From Anaerolineae bacterium (lineage in GTDB: Bacteria; Chloroflexota; Anaerolineae; Promineifilales; Promineifilaceae), in the NCBI GenBank assembly GCA_028277515.1, contig JANQGC010000084.1, positions 1 through 43,917 on the forward strand: 43,917 bases of DNA, read 5' to 3'. The translations under genes and the position numbers were made by a program. Positions 34,501-40,995 of the stretch are shown one piece after another. The notes below the pieces were generated by a model. It was not told the DNA's origin, searched no databases, and was given only the letters and a program-made list of their open reading frames with translations. Positions within the stretch are counted from its first letter, which is position 1; each line of letters starts with the position of its first letter.

Positions 34501-35909
34501 TCCTCCGGCGCGCGGTACCAAATTAGACCCACAAATCGTTGGCGTTCGTGGCGATAGGCCAATTCCAAAGCGCAGGCGGTTTTGCCCGCACCGGGCATGC
34601 CGTAAAAAAGGACGCCGCGCAGCGGGCTGTCGGGGGCCAGGGCGCTGCTGGCGCGGCGCAGGGGCTGCACCCGTCCCACCAATCGGGGCGGTTCATCGGG
34701 AAAGGCGATGCCCAGGCCGGTTTGTAGCGGTTCAAAACTGACCGGGCGCGGCGGCAAACTCAAGCGCAAATTGGCGGCGCGGGCGCCAAAGAGCAGGGGG
34801 GTGGCGGGAGAAAGCGAGGGGCGGGCTCTTTCAGACGCCAGGGCGCTATCCAGGGCCAGTTGCAGGGCGGCGGGCAGAGGCTGTCCTTTATCCAGCAGTT
34901 TGTCATACAGCGCCAGCATTAAATCGGTGGCGAAGCTGTCGCCGACCGGATAACGCATGGCCAGCGCAGCGCAATCTAAATGTTGCACCAGTTGTTGGGC
35001 CAGGCTGGGCAGTACGGTGGGATGCTGTTGGTATTCGGCCGTTGATCCCTGGTTTCGGGTGGGGTCGCTGAGACCAATGGCGCGGCGGGCGGCGGCGTGG
35101 CTGGCTCCGGTGTAGCAGGCATCTAAAATGAGCAGTTTGAGCCGTTGTTGGCTGGGACGCAGCAGGCCGGCCAGATCATCAGCGGAGATTAAGTCCTCTT
35201 GCCCTTGTTCATCTTCCAGCAGTAACGCGCCACGCAAGCCATGCCCGGATAGATGCACCACATCCCAGCCCTCTCCCGCTTCTAAAGCCTCTTTGAGCGT
35301 TTGGCGGGTGGCCCCATATTGTAAGATGCGAAGTTCGATGGCGACATTGCGGGTTTGGGAGAGTTGGCGCACAAAGCGGGCCAGTTGGTATCGTTCGCGG
35401 CGCAGGTTGAGTGGGTTCGATTGATCCGGCAGGCTGAAAACAGTCAGCAGGCGCAACGCGGATTGGGACGGACGCCTGGTCGAGCGGCGCGCAGGGCTGG
35501 TATCACCGGTGATCTGGTAGATGAAGCGCAATCCGGCCTCGGTGAAGGGTTGGCCGTCTATAAAGTGGGCTAATTCTAATGGGCGGAAGAGGATTTGCTG
35601 CGCTTCCGGCGGCACGTGGATGTGGATCGGGGTGGCCGGCGGGATGAAGCTGCCGGCCAGTTTGGGGCGCATGTCGCCAAAAATATGCTCCCCGATCCAG
35701 GCGCCCAACTGGGCTAAGGAGTCAGCTTCGTTGCGGTAGGCTGAGTGATAATTAAGGTAGGCGGCCGGATCGCGAAAACCGCCATATTCGGAGTCATCGG
35801 GCAGGCTGACGTCATTGTCTGCAATAAAATTGCCGCGCTCATCTTGCAGCAACCAGCGCCACCGGCGGTCGGATTGGTAATCGGTGAGGGTGAGATGTAA
35901 TTCGGTCAT
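31563..35909 (-). CDS. CHAT protease-STAND NTPase-TPR protein
   Basis: This 1448-aa protein has an N-terminal CHAT (caspase-like) domain with the catalytic His in VVHLSGHG (H223) and Cys in ILDACYTG (C265). A STAND-type NTPase follows: Walker A GMPGAGKT (437-444), Walker B SLLLVLDN (D533), VLTSR, and GHPKLLEL near 628. Residues about 880-1250 are TPR-like helices (LANALMESGRIVEAEQIF, and others). The C-terminal 150 residues are helical and acidic, with LSPDQQQALMAQMSE. STAND proteins oligomerise on ligand binding by the repeats, which would activate the protease; such proteins act in prokaryotic cell death or phage defence. No partner substrate gene was recognised next to it. A moderate AAGGA precedes the ATG, and an overlapping leader ORF has a much stronger site. 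Confidence 0.88.
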   Translation of the reverse strand: MTELHLTLTDYQSDRRWRWLLQDERGNFIADNDVSLPDDSEYGGFRDPAAYLNYHSAYRNEADSLAQLGAWIGEHIFGDMRPKLAGSFIPPATPIHIHVPPEAQQILFRPLELAHFIDGQPFTEAGLRFIYQITGDTSPARRSTRRPSQSALRLLTVFSLPDQSNPLNLRRERYQLARFVRQLSQTRNVAIELRILQYGATRQTLKEALEAGEGWDVVHLSGHGLRGALLLEDEQGQEDLISADDLAGLLRPSQQRLKLLILDACYTGASHAAARRAIGLSDPTRNQGSTAEYQQHPTVLPSLAQQLVQHLDCAALAMRYPVGDSFATDLMLALYDKLLDKGQPLPAALQLALDSALASERARPSLSPATPLLFGARAANLRLSLPPRPVSFEPLQTGLGIAFPDEPPRLVGRVQPLRRASSALAPDSPLRGVLFYGMPGAGKTACALELAYRHERQRFVGLIWYRAPEEGASGQAPDIGQELFNLMFEIERQLNAPQLALTANLDDPQQWRAYTLPRLSGFLSQNSLLLVLDNLESLLTSSGRWRNPRWEELLAALIEHNGLSRIVLTSRRLPTSLANHPALQREAIHALSFAESVLLARELPHLQDLFADEEGRDLLKRTLRLAQGHPKLLELADGLAADRAELLALLEQAERAMTSDAGALDSFFAPRPRDSDQGETRQTERDFVAALGAWTRGVSRRLSPAAALLFTFLCRLEPPDRMTNILDANWQDFLQRLGDGHPAAPTVRDLPQLGLPPALDELQQVGLIAVETLQTQESNRQSPSNDNPPDAEQLLAILTEQFGDQIANLDPDQLQTLIADLQAQISSSSTSPGQKQISLITIHPGVAEATRAAADPDLLSAADEELGDYWIAGAQHGLRTEMQGGGRLVAQSGRRAAPYLLRRERWVDASNLLEKMIHRDSSPATLALAIPLLRRIIEATERIQAKGILANALMESGRIVEAEQIFQDGVEESIKQGNYRLASSFAGDLLNLLMLSSRFSEALAIAGEMAGYSHLAELGPWTQLGDETRRLQVLNKMGQYEEVLARVAELRPQLDLLPEQSEAQESVNPWNIREALLDTGRSAAMRSEQWAEALALNADQVQYKEARGADAFELARTRFNDYGPLIELDRFGEARALLHACRIVFEGGRHADDLGRVYSALARLENEVGSRETAVNFEKTALRYKYQANNSEGCVISHNNLANYLDPGDAPSALVLAHRLAAAVIRIQTGSGGLRTNLANLAKSDLPPSPPSFAAVAAEVEQIPGVQFRALFDRLPQTYPSGDAAIAAVWGLVEEEKAERERIKSTVESMFPPELLAAFESGDETKVKEIIASLSPDQQQALMAQMSELAEEAGLRLPEESTVPDMQEVLAQWEPLLQSIAAVAQQIEGEIGQEDIEALLPQLAERGWQIATAVRRIWAGERDAATLTADIDPNSAMLINRILAILSS

Positions 35910-35964
35910 GGTAAGGTCCTTGGGCGAAACAACATAGTAGTTTTTGCCGGTCCGGTTGATTCAT
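35839..35964 (-). CDS. Possible leader ORF overlapping the CHAT gene start
   Basis: A 41-codon frame starts at ATG 35964 behind AGGAGG at an 8-nt spacing, the strongest ribosome-binding site in this region, and ends with TGA inside codon 24 of the CHAT gene in another frame. The peptide (MNQPDRQKLLCCFAQGPY...) is basic and of no known family. It could control CHAT translation by coupling or by ribosome competition. It may equally be chance. Confidence 0.3.
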   Translation of the reverse strand: MNQPDRQKLLCCFAQGPYHDRITSHPHRLPIRPPVALVAAR

Positions 35965-36004
35965 GGCATATCCCTCCTGTTTCAGGATCGCATGGGTTGG
36001 GGAA

Positions 36005-36010
36005 ATTATA
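36005..36010 (-). promoter_or_regulatory. Candidate -10 element for the CHAT gene
   Basis: TATAAT lies on the minus strand, with only a poor -35 (TATGGT or ATGGTT) at the expected distance. The start would fall near 35998, about 90 nt before the CHAT start codon. It is divergent from the lacI-type promoter at 36099-36127. Confidence 0.35.
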
Positions 36011-36098
36011 CAATAGAATGACTCTTAAACCATAAATTATCAAAACAAACCATCCCCATATACACAATTTATAACTGCGCCCAAAATGCAGCCGGCAC

Positions 36099-36127
36099 TT
36101 GACAGGATGAGTCTTGCTGCATATAAT
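36099..36127 (+). promoter_or_regulatory. Consensus sigma70 promoter of the LacI-type gene
   Basis: TTGACA (36099-36104), a 17-bp spacer and TATAAT (36122-36127) match the consensus at all 12 positions. The predicted start near 36134 lies within the operator at 36132-36143. Confidence 0.85.
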
Positions 36128-36131
36128 GACC

Positions 36132-36143
36132 GGGAACGTTCCC
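36132..36143. promoter_or_regulatory. LacI-family operator 1 (autoregulation)
   Basis: GGGAACGTTCCC is a perfect palindrome with the central CG typical of LacI/GalR operators. It covers the predicted transcription start of the regulator gene, so binding would repress the regulator itself. Confidence 0.8.
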
Positions 36144-36150
36144 AGGGATT

Positions 36151-37161
36151 ATGATGACTAAACGGCCGACTATCAAAGATGTTGCCCGCCAGGCGGGGGT
36201 TTCTAAGAGCACCGTCTCGCGTGTGATCGCGGGAAATGGGCAGCATGTCAGCGAGCAAAACCGGCTGCGTGTGGAACAGGCGATTGAGGAACTGCAATAT
36301 GTGCGCAATACGGTGGCCAGCAGTATGCGCACGCAGCGGACGAACACAATCATGCTGGCTATTCCCGATATCACCAACCCATTTTGGCCGGCCGTCGCCC
36401 GGGGCGTGCAGGATGTGATGGATCAAGAAGGTATCGCCGTTGTTTTTGCCAACAGCGACTGGAATGTCAACCGCGAGGCCCGTTTCCTGGAGACGACGCG
36501 CAGCAACCTACTGGATGGCTTGCTGATCAATCCCGTGGGGGTCACGGAAAAGGAACTAAAAGCATTGCGAATCCCCACCGTCCTGCTCGGCGTCCGGGCC
36601 AATATGAATATGGATATGGTCGGAACCGATAACAGGGAGGGCATCAAACAGGCGTTGAACCACCTGGTCTCTCTAGGACATCGCCAAATCGGCTTTATTT
36701 TGGGCAAGCGGGAAGGGCAGCATCGCAATTCCCGGCTGCCCTTTTACCTGGAGGTCTTAGGGCAGGCAGGCGTCAAACTGCCGGAGGAGATGATCCTCAT
36801 GGTTCCCTTCAGGCAGCAAGCGGGCCAGGAAGCGATGCAACAATTACTTGCCCTGCGCCGGCCGCCGACGGCCGTCTTCTGTGAAAATGATCTGCTGGCC
36901 ATCGGCGCCATCCAGGCCACCCACGCCTGCGGTCTGAGCGTGCCTGGTGACGTCTCGGTGATTGGGGTGGACGACATTTTTGCCGCCTCCACCACCATGC
37001 CGGCCCTGTCCACCGTGGCCAAACCGAAGTATGAATATGGAACCCAAGCCGCGCGACTACTAATAGAACGGATGCAGTCGAGCGATTCCGGCTCGCCGCG
37101 CACGATAAGGATCGCTTGCAAACTGCTGCTCCGCGATTCGACCGGCCCGCCAAGAAGTTAA
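36151..37161 (+). CDS. LacI/GalR-family transcriptional regulator
   Basis: The 336-aa protein has a LacI HTH (residues 5-55; PTIKDVARQAGVSKSTVSRV, hinge YVRNTVASSMRTQRT) and a periplasmic-binding-like ligand domain (DITNPFWPAVARGVQDV, DGLLINPVG, HRQIGFILG, VFCENDLLAIGAIQA, VSVIGVDDIFAA). It should bind the GGGAACGTTCCC sites before its own gene and before the permease gene and release them with a sugar-like inducer. The start is ATG ATG at 36151/36154; the first is used. It lies directly upstream of the ABC transporter genes on the same strand, which supports local regulation. Confidence 0.93.
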   Translation: MMTKRPTIKDVARQAGVSKSTVSRVIAGNGQHVSEQNRLRVEQAIEELQYVRNTVASSMRTQRTNTIMLAIPDITNPFWPAVARGVQDVMDQEGIAVVFANSDWNVNREARFLETTRSNLLDGLLINPVGVTEKELKALRIPTVLLGVRANMNMDMVGTDNREGIKQALNHLVSLGHRQIGFILGKREGQHRNSRLPFYLEVLGQAGVKLPEEMILMVPFRQQAGQEAMQQLLALRRPPTAVFCENDLLAIGAIQATHACGLSVPGDVSVIGVDDIFAASTTMPALSTVAKPKYEYGTQAARLLIERMQSSDSGSPRTIRIACKLLLRDSTGPPRS

Positions 37162-37178
37162 AAATTTTTGGTGTAGCC

Positions 37179-37192
37179 TGGGAACGTTCCCA
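37179..37192. promoter_or_regulatory. LacI-family operator 2, before the transporter genes
   Basis: TGGGAACGTTCCCA is a perfect 14-bp palindrome containing the same 12-bp core as operator 1. It lies 27 bp upstream of the permease start. No strong promoter was seen around it, so it may act on a weak local promoter or as a roadblock to read-through from the regulator gene. Confidence 0.8.
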
Positions 37193-37218
37193 AAAATAAT
37201 TGATGAGGAGAGACCCGT

Positions 37219-38169
37219 ATGGGACGCAAAAAAATAAATCTGAACCCCGTAAAGGGCTGGCGCAGCATGAGTGCCAGCCGGCGCAGCGAGGCGCGCGCCG
37301 GTTACCTATTTATCGCTCCCTGGTTGATTGGTTTTGCCATTTTCTGGGCTGGCCCAATTCTTGCGTCCCTCTTTGTTAGCTTCACGCGCTGGAATATTGT
37401 CAGAAGCCCGGTTTGGATAGGACTCAATAATTATATTTCCATCTTCACCCGCGATCCGGAGTTTTTAAACGCGCTCAGGGTGACGGCAAAGTATGCCATT
37501 TTGTACATCCCGATCACGACGGCCGTTGCCCTCCTGGTTGCCCTGGCGCTCAACCAGAAAGTGCGCGGCGTGGGTATTTTCCGCACCTTGTTCTATCTCC
37601 CTTACATGGTTCCGGCCGTTGCCGCCGCCATGATCTTTTTGTGGATTCTGCATCCCACCTATGGCATCGTCAACCTGGCGATAGAATTCCTGGGCGGTTC
37701 CAGCATCAACTGGTTTGAAGATCCCCGGTATGCGCTGTGGGGTATCATGTTCATCTCCCTTTGGGGAGTGGGCGGCGGGGCGATCATCTATCTGGCCGGC
37801 CTGCAAAACATTCCCAGGCATCTCTATGAAGCCGCAGAGGTTGACGGCGCCAATGCTATACAGCAGTTCCGCCACATCACCATCCCCATGTTGTCCCCCG
37901 TCATATTTTTCATGGTTGTGGTCGAGCTGATCGGCGTTTTTCAAACCTTCACCACGCCCTTTGTCGTTTCGGCGACAAAATGGAATGCCGGACCGATCCG
38001 CGAACTGACTTTTTATCTCTACTATCTCTATATCAAAGGTTGGAGTTCCTTCCGCATGGGCTATGCCTCGGCGCTGTCCTGGATCCTGACTCTGATCATT
38101 CTTGGCATCACACTTTTAGTCTTCCGCAGTTCACCCTATTGGGTGCACTACGAAGCGGAACGGGATTAG
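37219..38169 (+). CDS. Sugar ABC transporter permease (MalF/UgpA type)
   Basis: The 316-aa membrane protein has six predicted transmembrane segments beginning with LFIAPWLIGFAIFWAGPILAS. The inner-membrane ABC loop EAAEVDGANAIQQFRHITIP (about residues 211-230) is the EAA motif of carbohydrate-uptake (CUT1) permeases. It would pair with the next gene to form the channel. GAGGAGAG precedes the ATG, and 9 nt separate it from the second permease. No ATPase gene lies in the cluster; such systems often share a housekeeping MsmK-like ATPase. Confidence 0.93.
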   Translation: MGRKKINLNPVKGWRSMSASRRSEARAGYLFIAPWLIGFAIFWAGPILASLFVSFTRWNIVRSPVWIGLNNYISIFTRDPEFLNALRVTAKYAILYIPITTAVALLVALALNQKVRGVGIFRTLFYLPYMVPAVAAAMIFLWILHPTYGIVNLAIEFLGGSSINWFEDPRYALWGIMFISLWGVGGGAIIYLAGLQNIPRHLYEAAEVDGANAIQQFRHITIPMLSPVIFFMVVVELIGVFQTFTTPFVVSATKWNAGPIRELTFYLYYLYIKGWSSFRMGYASALSWILTLIILGITLLVFRSSPYWVHYEAERD

Positions 38170-38178
38170 GGGATTAAC

Positions 38179-39072
38179 ATGGCTACAGCCAGGAAAGAAA
38201 TCCAGCCCAAAGAGGCTAAGACATCCAATATCAGCAAGCCGCTCATTCATCCCCAATTGTTTAAGACCATTCGTGGATATGCATTTTTGCTGTTGATTGG
38301 CGTGTTCTTGATCACACCTTTTTATTGGATGATCGCCACCTCCTTCAAAACGACATCCCAATTGTTTGAACTACCGCCGACATGGATTCCAAATCCGATT
38401 GCCTTTGAAAACTATTTGCGCGTATTCGATCAGATTCCCTTCCATCTTTTTATTCGCAACAGTTTCGTCCTGGCCTTTTTCAACATCGTAGGCCATGTAT
38501 TTTCCTGCACACTGGTTGCCTACGGCTTTTCCCGCTTTCGGTTTCCCGGTCGAAAAATATTGTTCCTGGTCTTATTGGGCACGCTCATGATTCCGCCAAC
38601 TGTGACCCTGGTGCCCCGTTACTTCATGTTTGCCAAGCTGCAATTGATCAATACCTATTGGCCGTTGATACTGCCCTCCTTTGGCGGCAACGCTTACCTG
38701 ATTTTTTTGATGCGCCAGTACATGATGACGATTCCTATGGATCTGGATGAAGCGGCGTTGATTGATGGCGCCAATCGCTGGCAGATTCTCCGTTACATCA
38801 TTGCCCCTTTATCCAAACCGGCGATTGTCCTGGTGGTTGTGTTCACCTTTGTTTGGACCTGGAATGATTTTATGGACCCGCTCATATTCATCAACGATTT
38901 TGAAAAATTCCCTGTCTCTGTTGGATTAAGTTTTTTCCGCAGCACGAACTATACAAGCTGGGAGTTGTTAATGGCCGGCTCTTTGATGGCTTTGCTCCCA
39001 CCGGCGATCTTATTTCTGATTTTCCAACGACGCCTGATTGGCGGCATCGCTGTGACCGGATCGAAAGGTTGA
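38179..39072 (+). CDS. Sugar ABC transporter permease (MalG/UgpE type)
   Basis: The 297-aa protein has a cytosolic start, then a transmembrane helix (AFLLLIGVFLITPFYWMIAT) and further helices. The EAA-loop motif DEAALIDGANRWQILRYIIA places it in the CUT1 MalG branch. It completes the heterodimeric permease with the gene before it. GGGGA lies just before the ATG. Confidence 0.93.
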   Translation: MATARKEIQPKEAKTSNISKPLIHPQLFKTIRGYAFLLLIGVFLITPFYWMIATSFKTTSQLFELPPTWIPNPIAFENYLRVFDQIPFHLFIRNSFVLAFFNIVGHVFSCTLVAYGFSRFRFPGRKILFLVLLGTLMIPPTVTLVPRYFMFAKLQLINTYWPLILPSFGGNAYLIFLMRQYMMTIPMDLDEAALIDGANRWQILRYIIAPLSKPAIVLVVVFTFVWTWNDFMDPLIFINDFEKFPVSVGLSFFRSTNYTSWELLMAGSLMALLPPAILFLIFQRRLIGGIAVTGSKG

Positions 39073-39151
39073 GATCGCAGGCAAAGGAGGTGGAAATGGT
39101 AAATAAGCATGCATAAAGGATCTTTGTGTACTCAACATAATGATGCATTAG

Positions 39152-39173
39152 ATTCCTCGCTTCGCGTCGGAAT
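39152..39173. repeat. Short palindromic repeat (REP-like)
   Basis: ATTCC (39152-39156) and GGAAT (39169-39173) enclose CGC-TTC-GCG, giving a nested hairpin. The same ATTCCTCGC start recurs at 40791-40799. It lies between the second permease and the binding-protein gene. Confidence 0.4.
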
Positions 39174-39271
39174 GACAATTTGAGACGGTTTGTTTCTTAG
39201 CAAATTAGGCAATTTGTTCTACAGTACCGCTCGACTATTTGCTTAAAAAATTATAGATTTTGGAGAGAAAA

Positions 39272-40738
39272 ATGAAGAAAAAATTCGGATTATTATTTAG
39301 TTTAATCGTTATTCTGATCGTCCTCACCGCCTGTGCAGCGCCACAGACGGTCGAAGTGACCCGCGTGGTCACCGAAACCGAGGTGGTCACGGAACAGGTA
39401 GAGGTCACTCGAATCGTGGAAGGTGAAGTGGTCACCGAAGTGCAGGAAGTTGAAGTCACGCGCATTGTCGAACAGGTCGTAGAAGTGGAACCTGAACAGG
39501 AGGAAGCCGGTGAAGATGAGGTTGTGACGATCACCTGGTGGGGTGATGAACGGGGGCGGGACACGGCCGCCACCCGGCAGCTCCATTTTGACCTGGCTCG
39601 CGCCTATGAAGAAGCGAATCCCAACACAAAAGTAGCGGTTTCTATTTTCCCCAGCAGGGGGTTCGGCAGCCGGGTATTAACCGCGATTGCCTCCGGAACA
39701 GGACCTGATGTCTGGTATCATTATTACGCGACCGATGTAGCCACCCAGGGTTTCCTGGAAAATCTAAGCCCATACATTGATGAAGCAGGCTTTGATCCCG
39801 AAGAACGCTGGTTTGAGATGGGCAATATCCGCGGCCAATATGATGGCGATTATTATGGTGTTCCGCGAGACGTCACTGCGGCCGTCATTGGCTACAATAA
39901 AGAAATCTTCGATGCCGCCGGTGTGCCCTATCCCGAAGACGGCTGGACTATGGAGGATTTCCGCCAGGCAGCGATTGACATCACCGATGCCGATGCCGGC
40001 GTGTATGGTTTGCAGAGCTTTGACTCCGGCTGGTTCCAATGGTTCCCCTATCCGTATAACATTGGCTTTGATCCGCCGGGATTTATGAGTCTGGACGGAA
40101 GAACGATTGAGGGTATCATGGACACGCCGGAAGCGCTGGAGGCTTACCGCTGGATCATGAACCTGGCTGTTGAAGACCAGGTCACGGCTCCCATCGGCAT
40201 AGGAGAAGGGTTTGGCCTGGAAGCATTATCCGGCAAAATCGGCATGTTCATTCTAACGACCTGGGATAGAGATCTGTTCATGCAGGAAGCGGGCTTTGAT
40301 TATGGCATCGTGGGCTTGCCAAGCTGGGAAGAAGGCGGCGAGCAACTGGCCTGGGCTGATTCCTATATCTACTACCTGAGTTCCGAAAGCCAGAACAAAC
40401 AACGCACCTGGGAGTTTATTGAATGGCTCTCTGGTCCTGAAGCCGGCGCCATCATCGCTGAGTCCGGCGTATGGACGCCGGCGCTGCCCACTGTCTGGGA
40501 CGAGATGGGCTGGCAGGATGATGAGTATCTTGGTCCAATCTACGAGGAACTGCAAGAAGATACGGTCGTGCTCAATTACGAGCGTTCCCAATACTATTGG
40601 GACTGCGTAGGTGGCATCTGGGACGAGATGGTTGGCGCTTATATTGACGGCGGCGATACGGACCTGGAAAGCTATGTGCCGGAACTGGTTGAAGCCGGGC
40701 AGATTTGTCTTGATGATAATTATGCTTCTTTAGAGTAA
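39272..40738 (+). CDS. Extracellular sugar-binding lipoprotein (family 1)
   Basis: The 488-aa protein has a lipoprotein signal (KKKFGLLFSLIVILIVLTAC, C21) followed by an acidic linker of VEVTR/VVTE repeats up to about residue 75, typical of Chloroflexota binding proteins anchored at a distance from the membrane. The body is a family 1 solute-binding protein: ITWWGDE, VSIFPSRGFGSRVLTAIASG, GPDVWYHYYA, YGVPRDVTAAVIGYNKEIFD. Tryptophan- and aspartate-rich stretches suit sugar binding. The ATG at 39272 has GGAGAG 5-10 nt upstream. It is separated from the permeases by 199 bp holding a REP-like palindrome. It delivers the substrate to the upstream permease pair. Confidence 0.92.
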   Translation: MKKKFGLLFSLIVILIVLTACAAPQTVEVTRVVTETEVVTEQVEVTRIVEGEVVTEVQEVEVTRIVEQVVEVEPEQEEAGEDEVVTITWWGDERGRDTAATRQLHFDLARAYEEANPNTKVAVSIFPSRGFGSRVLTAIASGTGPDVWYHYYATDVATQGFLENLSPYIDEAGFDPEERWFEMGNIRGQYDGDYYGVPRDVTAAVIGYNKEIFDAAGVPYPEDGWTMEDFRQAAIDITDADAGVYGLQSFDSGWFQWFPYPYNIGFDPPGFMSLDGRTIEGIMDTPEALEAYRWIMNLAVEDQVTAPIGIGEGFGLEALSGKIGMFILTTWDRDLFMQEAGFDYGIVGLPSWEEGGEQLAWADSYIYYLSSESQNKQRTWEFIEWLSGPEAGAIIAESGVWTPALPTVWDEMGWQDDEYLGPIYEELQEDTVVLNYERSQYYWDCVGGIWDEMVGAYIDGGDTDLESYVPELVEAGQICLDDNYASLE

Positions 40739-40773
40739 CAAACTTCTTGTTGTAACATTGTCTGGGGCGCGAA

Positions 40774-40869
40774 TCGTAACCGAGGATTCTATTCCTCGCT
40801 GTGAGAGCGCGAAATGGATTTCGCGGTTACGAATTTTGAATTAATGTAGGCCGATTTGGTAAATCGGCC
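40774..40869. repeat. Multi-hairpin intergenic element
   Basis: An outer stem TCGTAACCG (40774-40782) with CGGTTACGA (40824-40832) encloses two inner hairpins: CGAGGA (40781-40786) with TCCTCG (40793-40798), which shares two bases with the outer stem, and CGCGAAAT-GG-ATTTCGCG (40808-40825). A further hairpin GGCCGATTT-GGT-AAATCGGCC (40849-40869) follows. It may end or stabilise the binding-protein mRNA, or be a REP-type repeat; there is no T tail. Confidence 0.55.
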
Positions 40870-40995
40870 GGCATGATTTGCCAATACCCGAAGGGCACGC
40901 TGATCGCGCTACATAATCTGCTCAAATGAAACACACTCATTTTGAAATCGCGTCCCAGGCTAAATATCAATCTAAAAATTGTGAGTGAATCGCGT

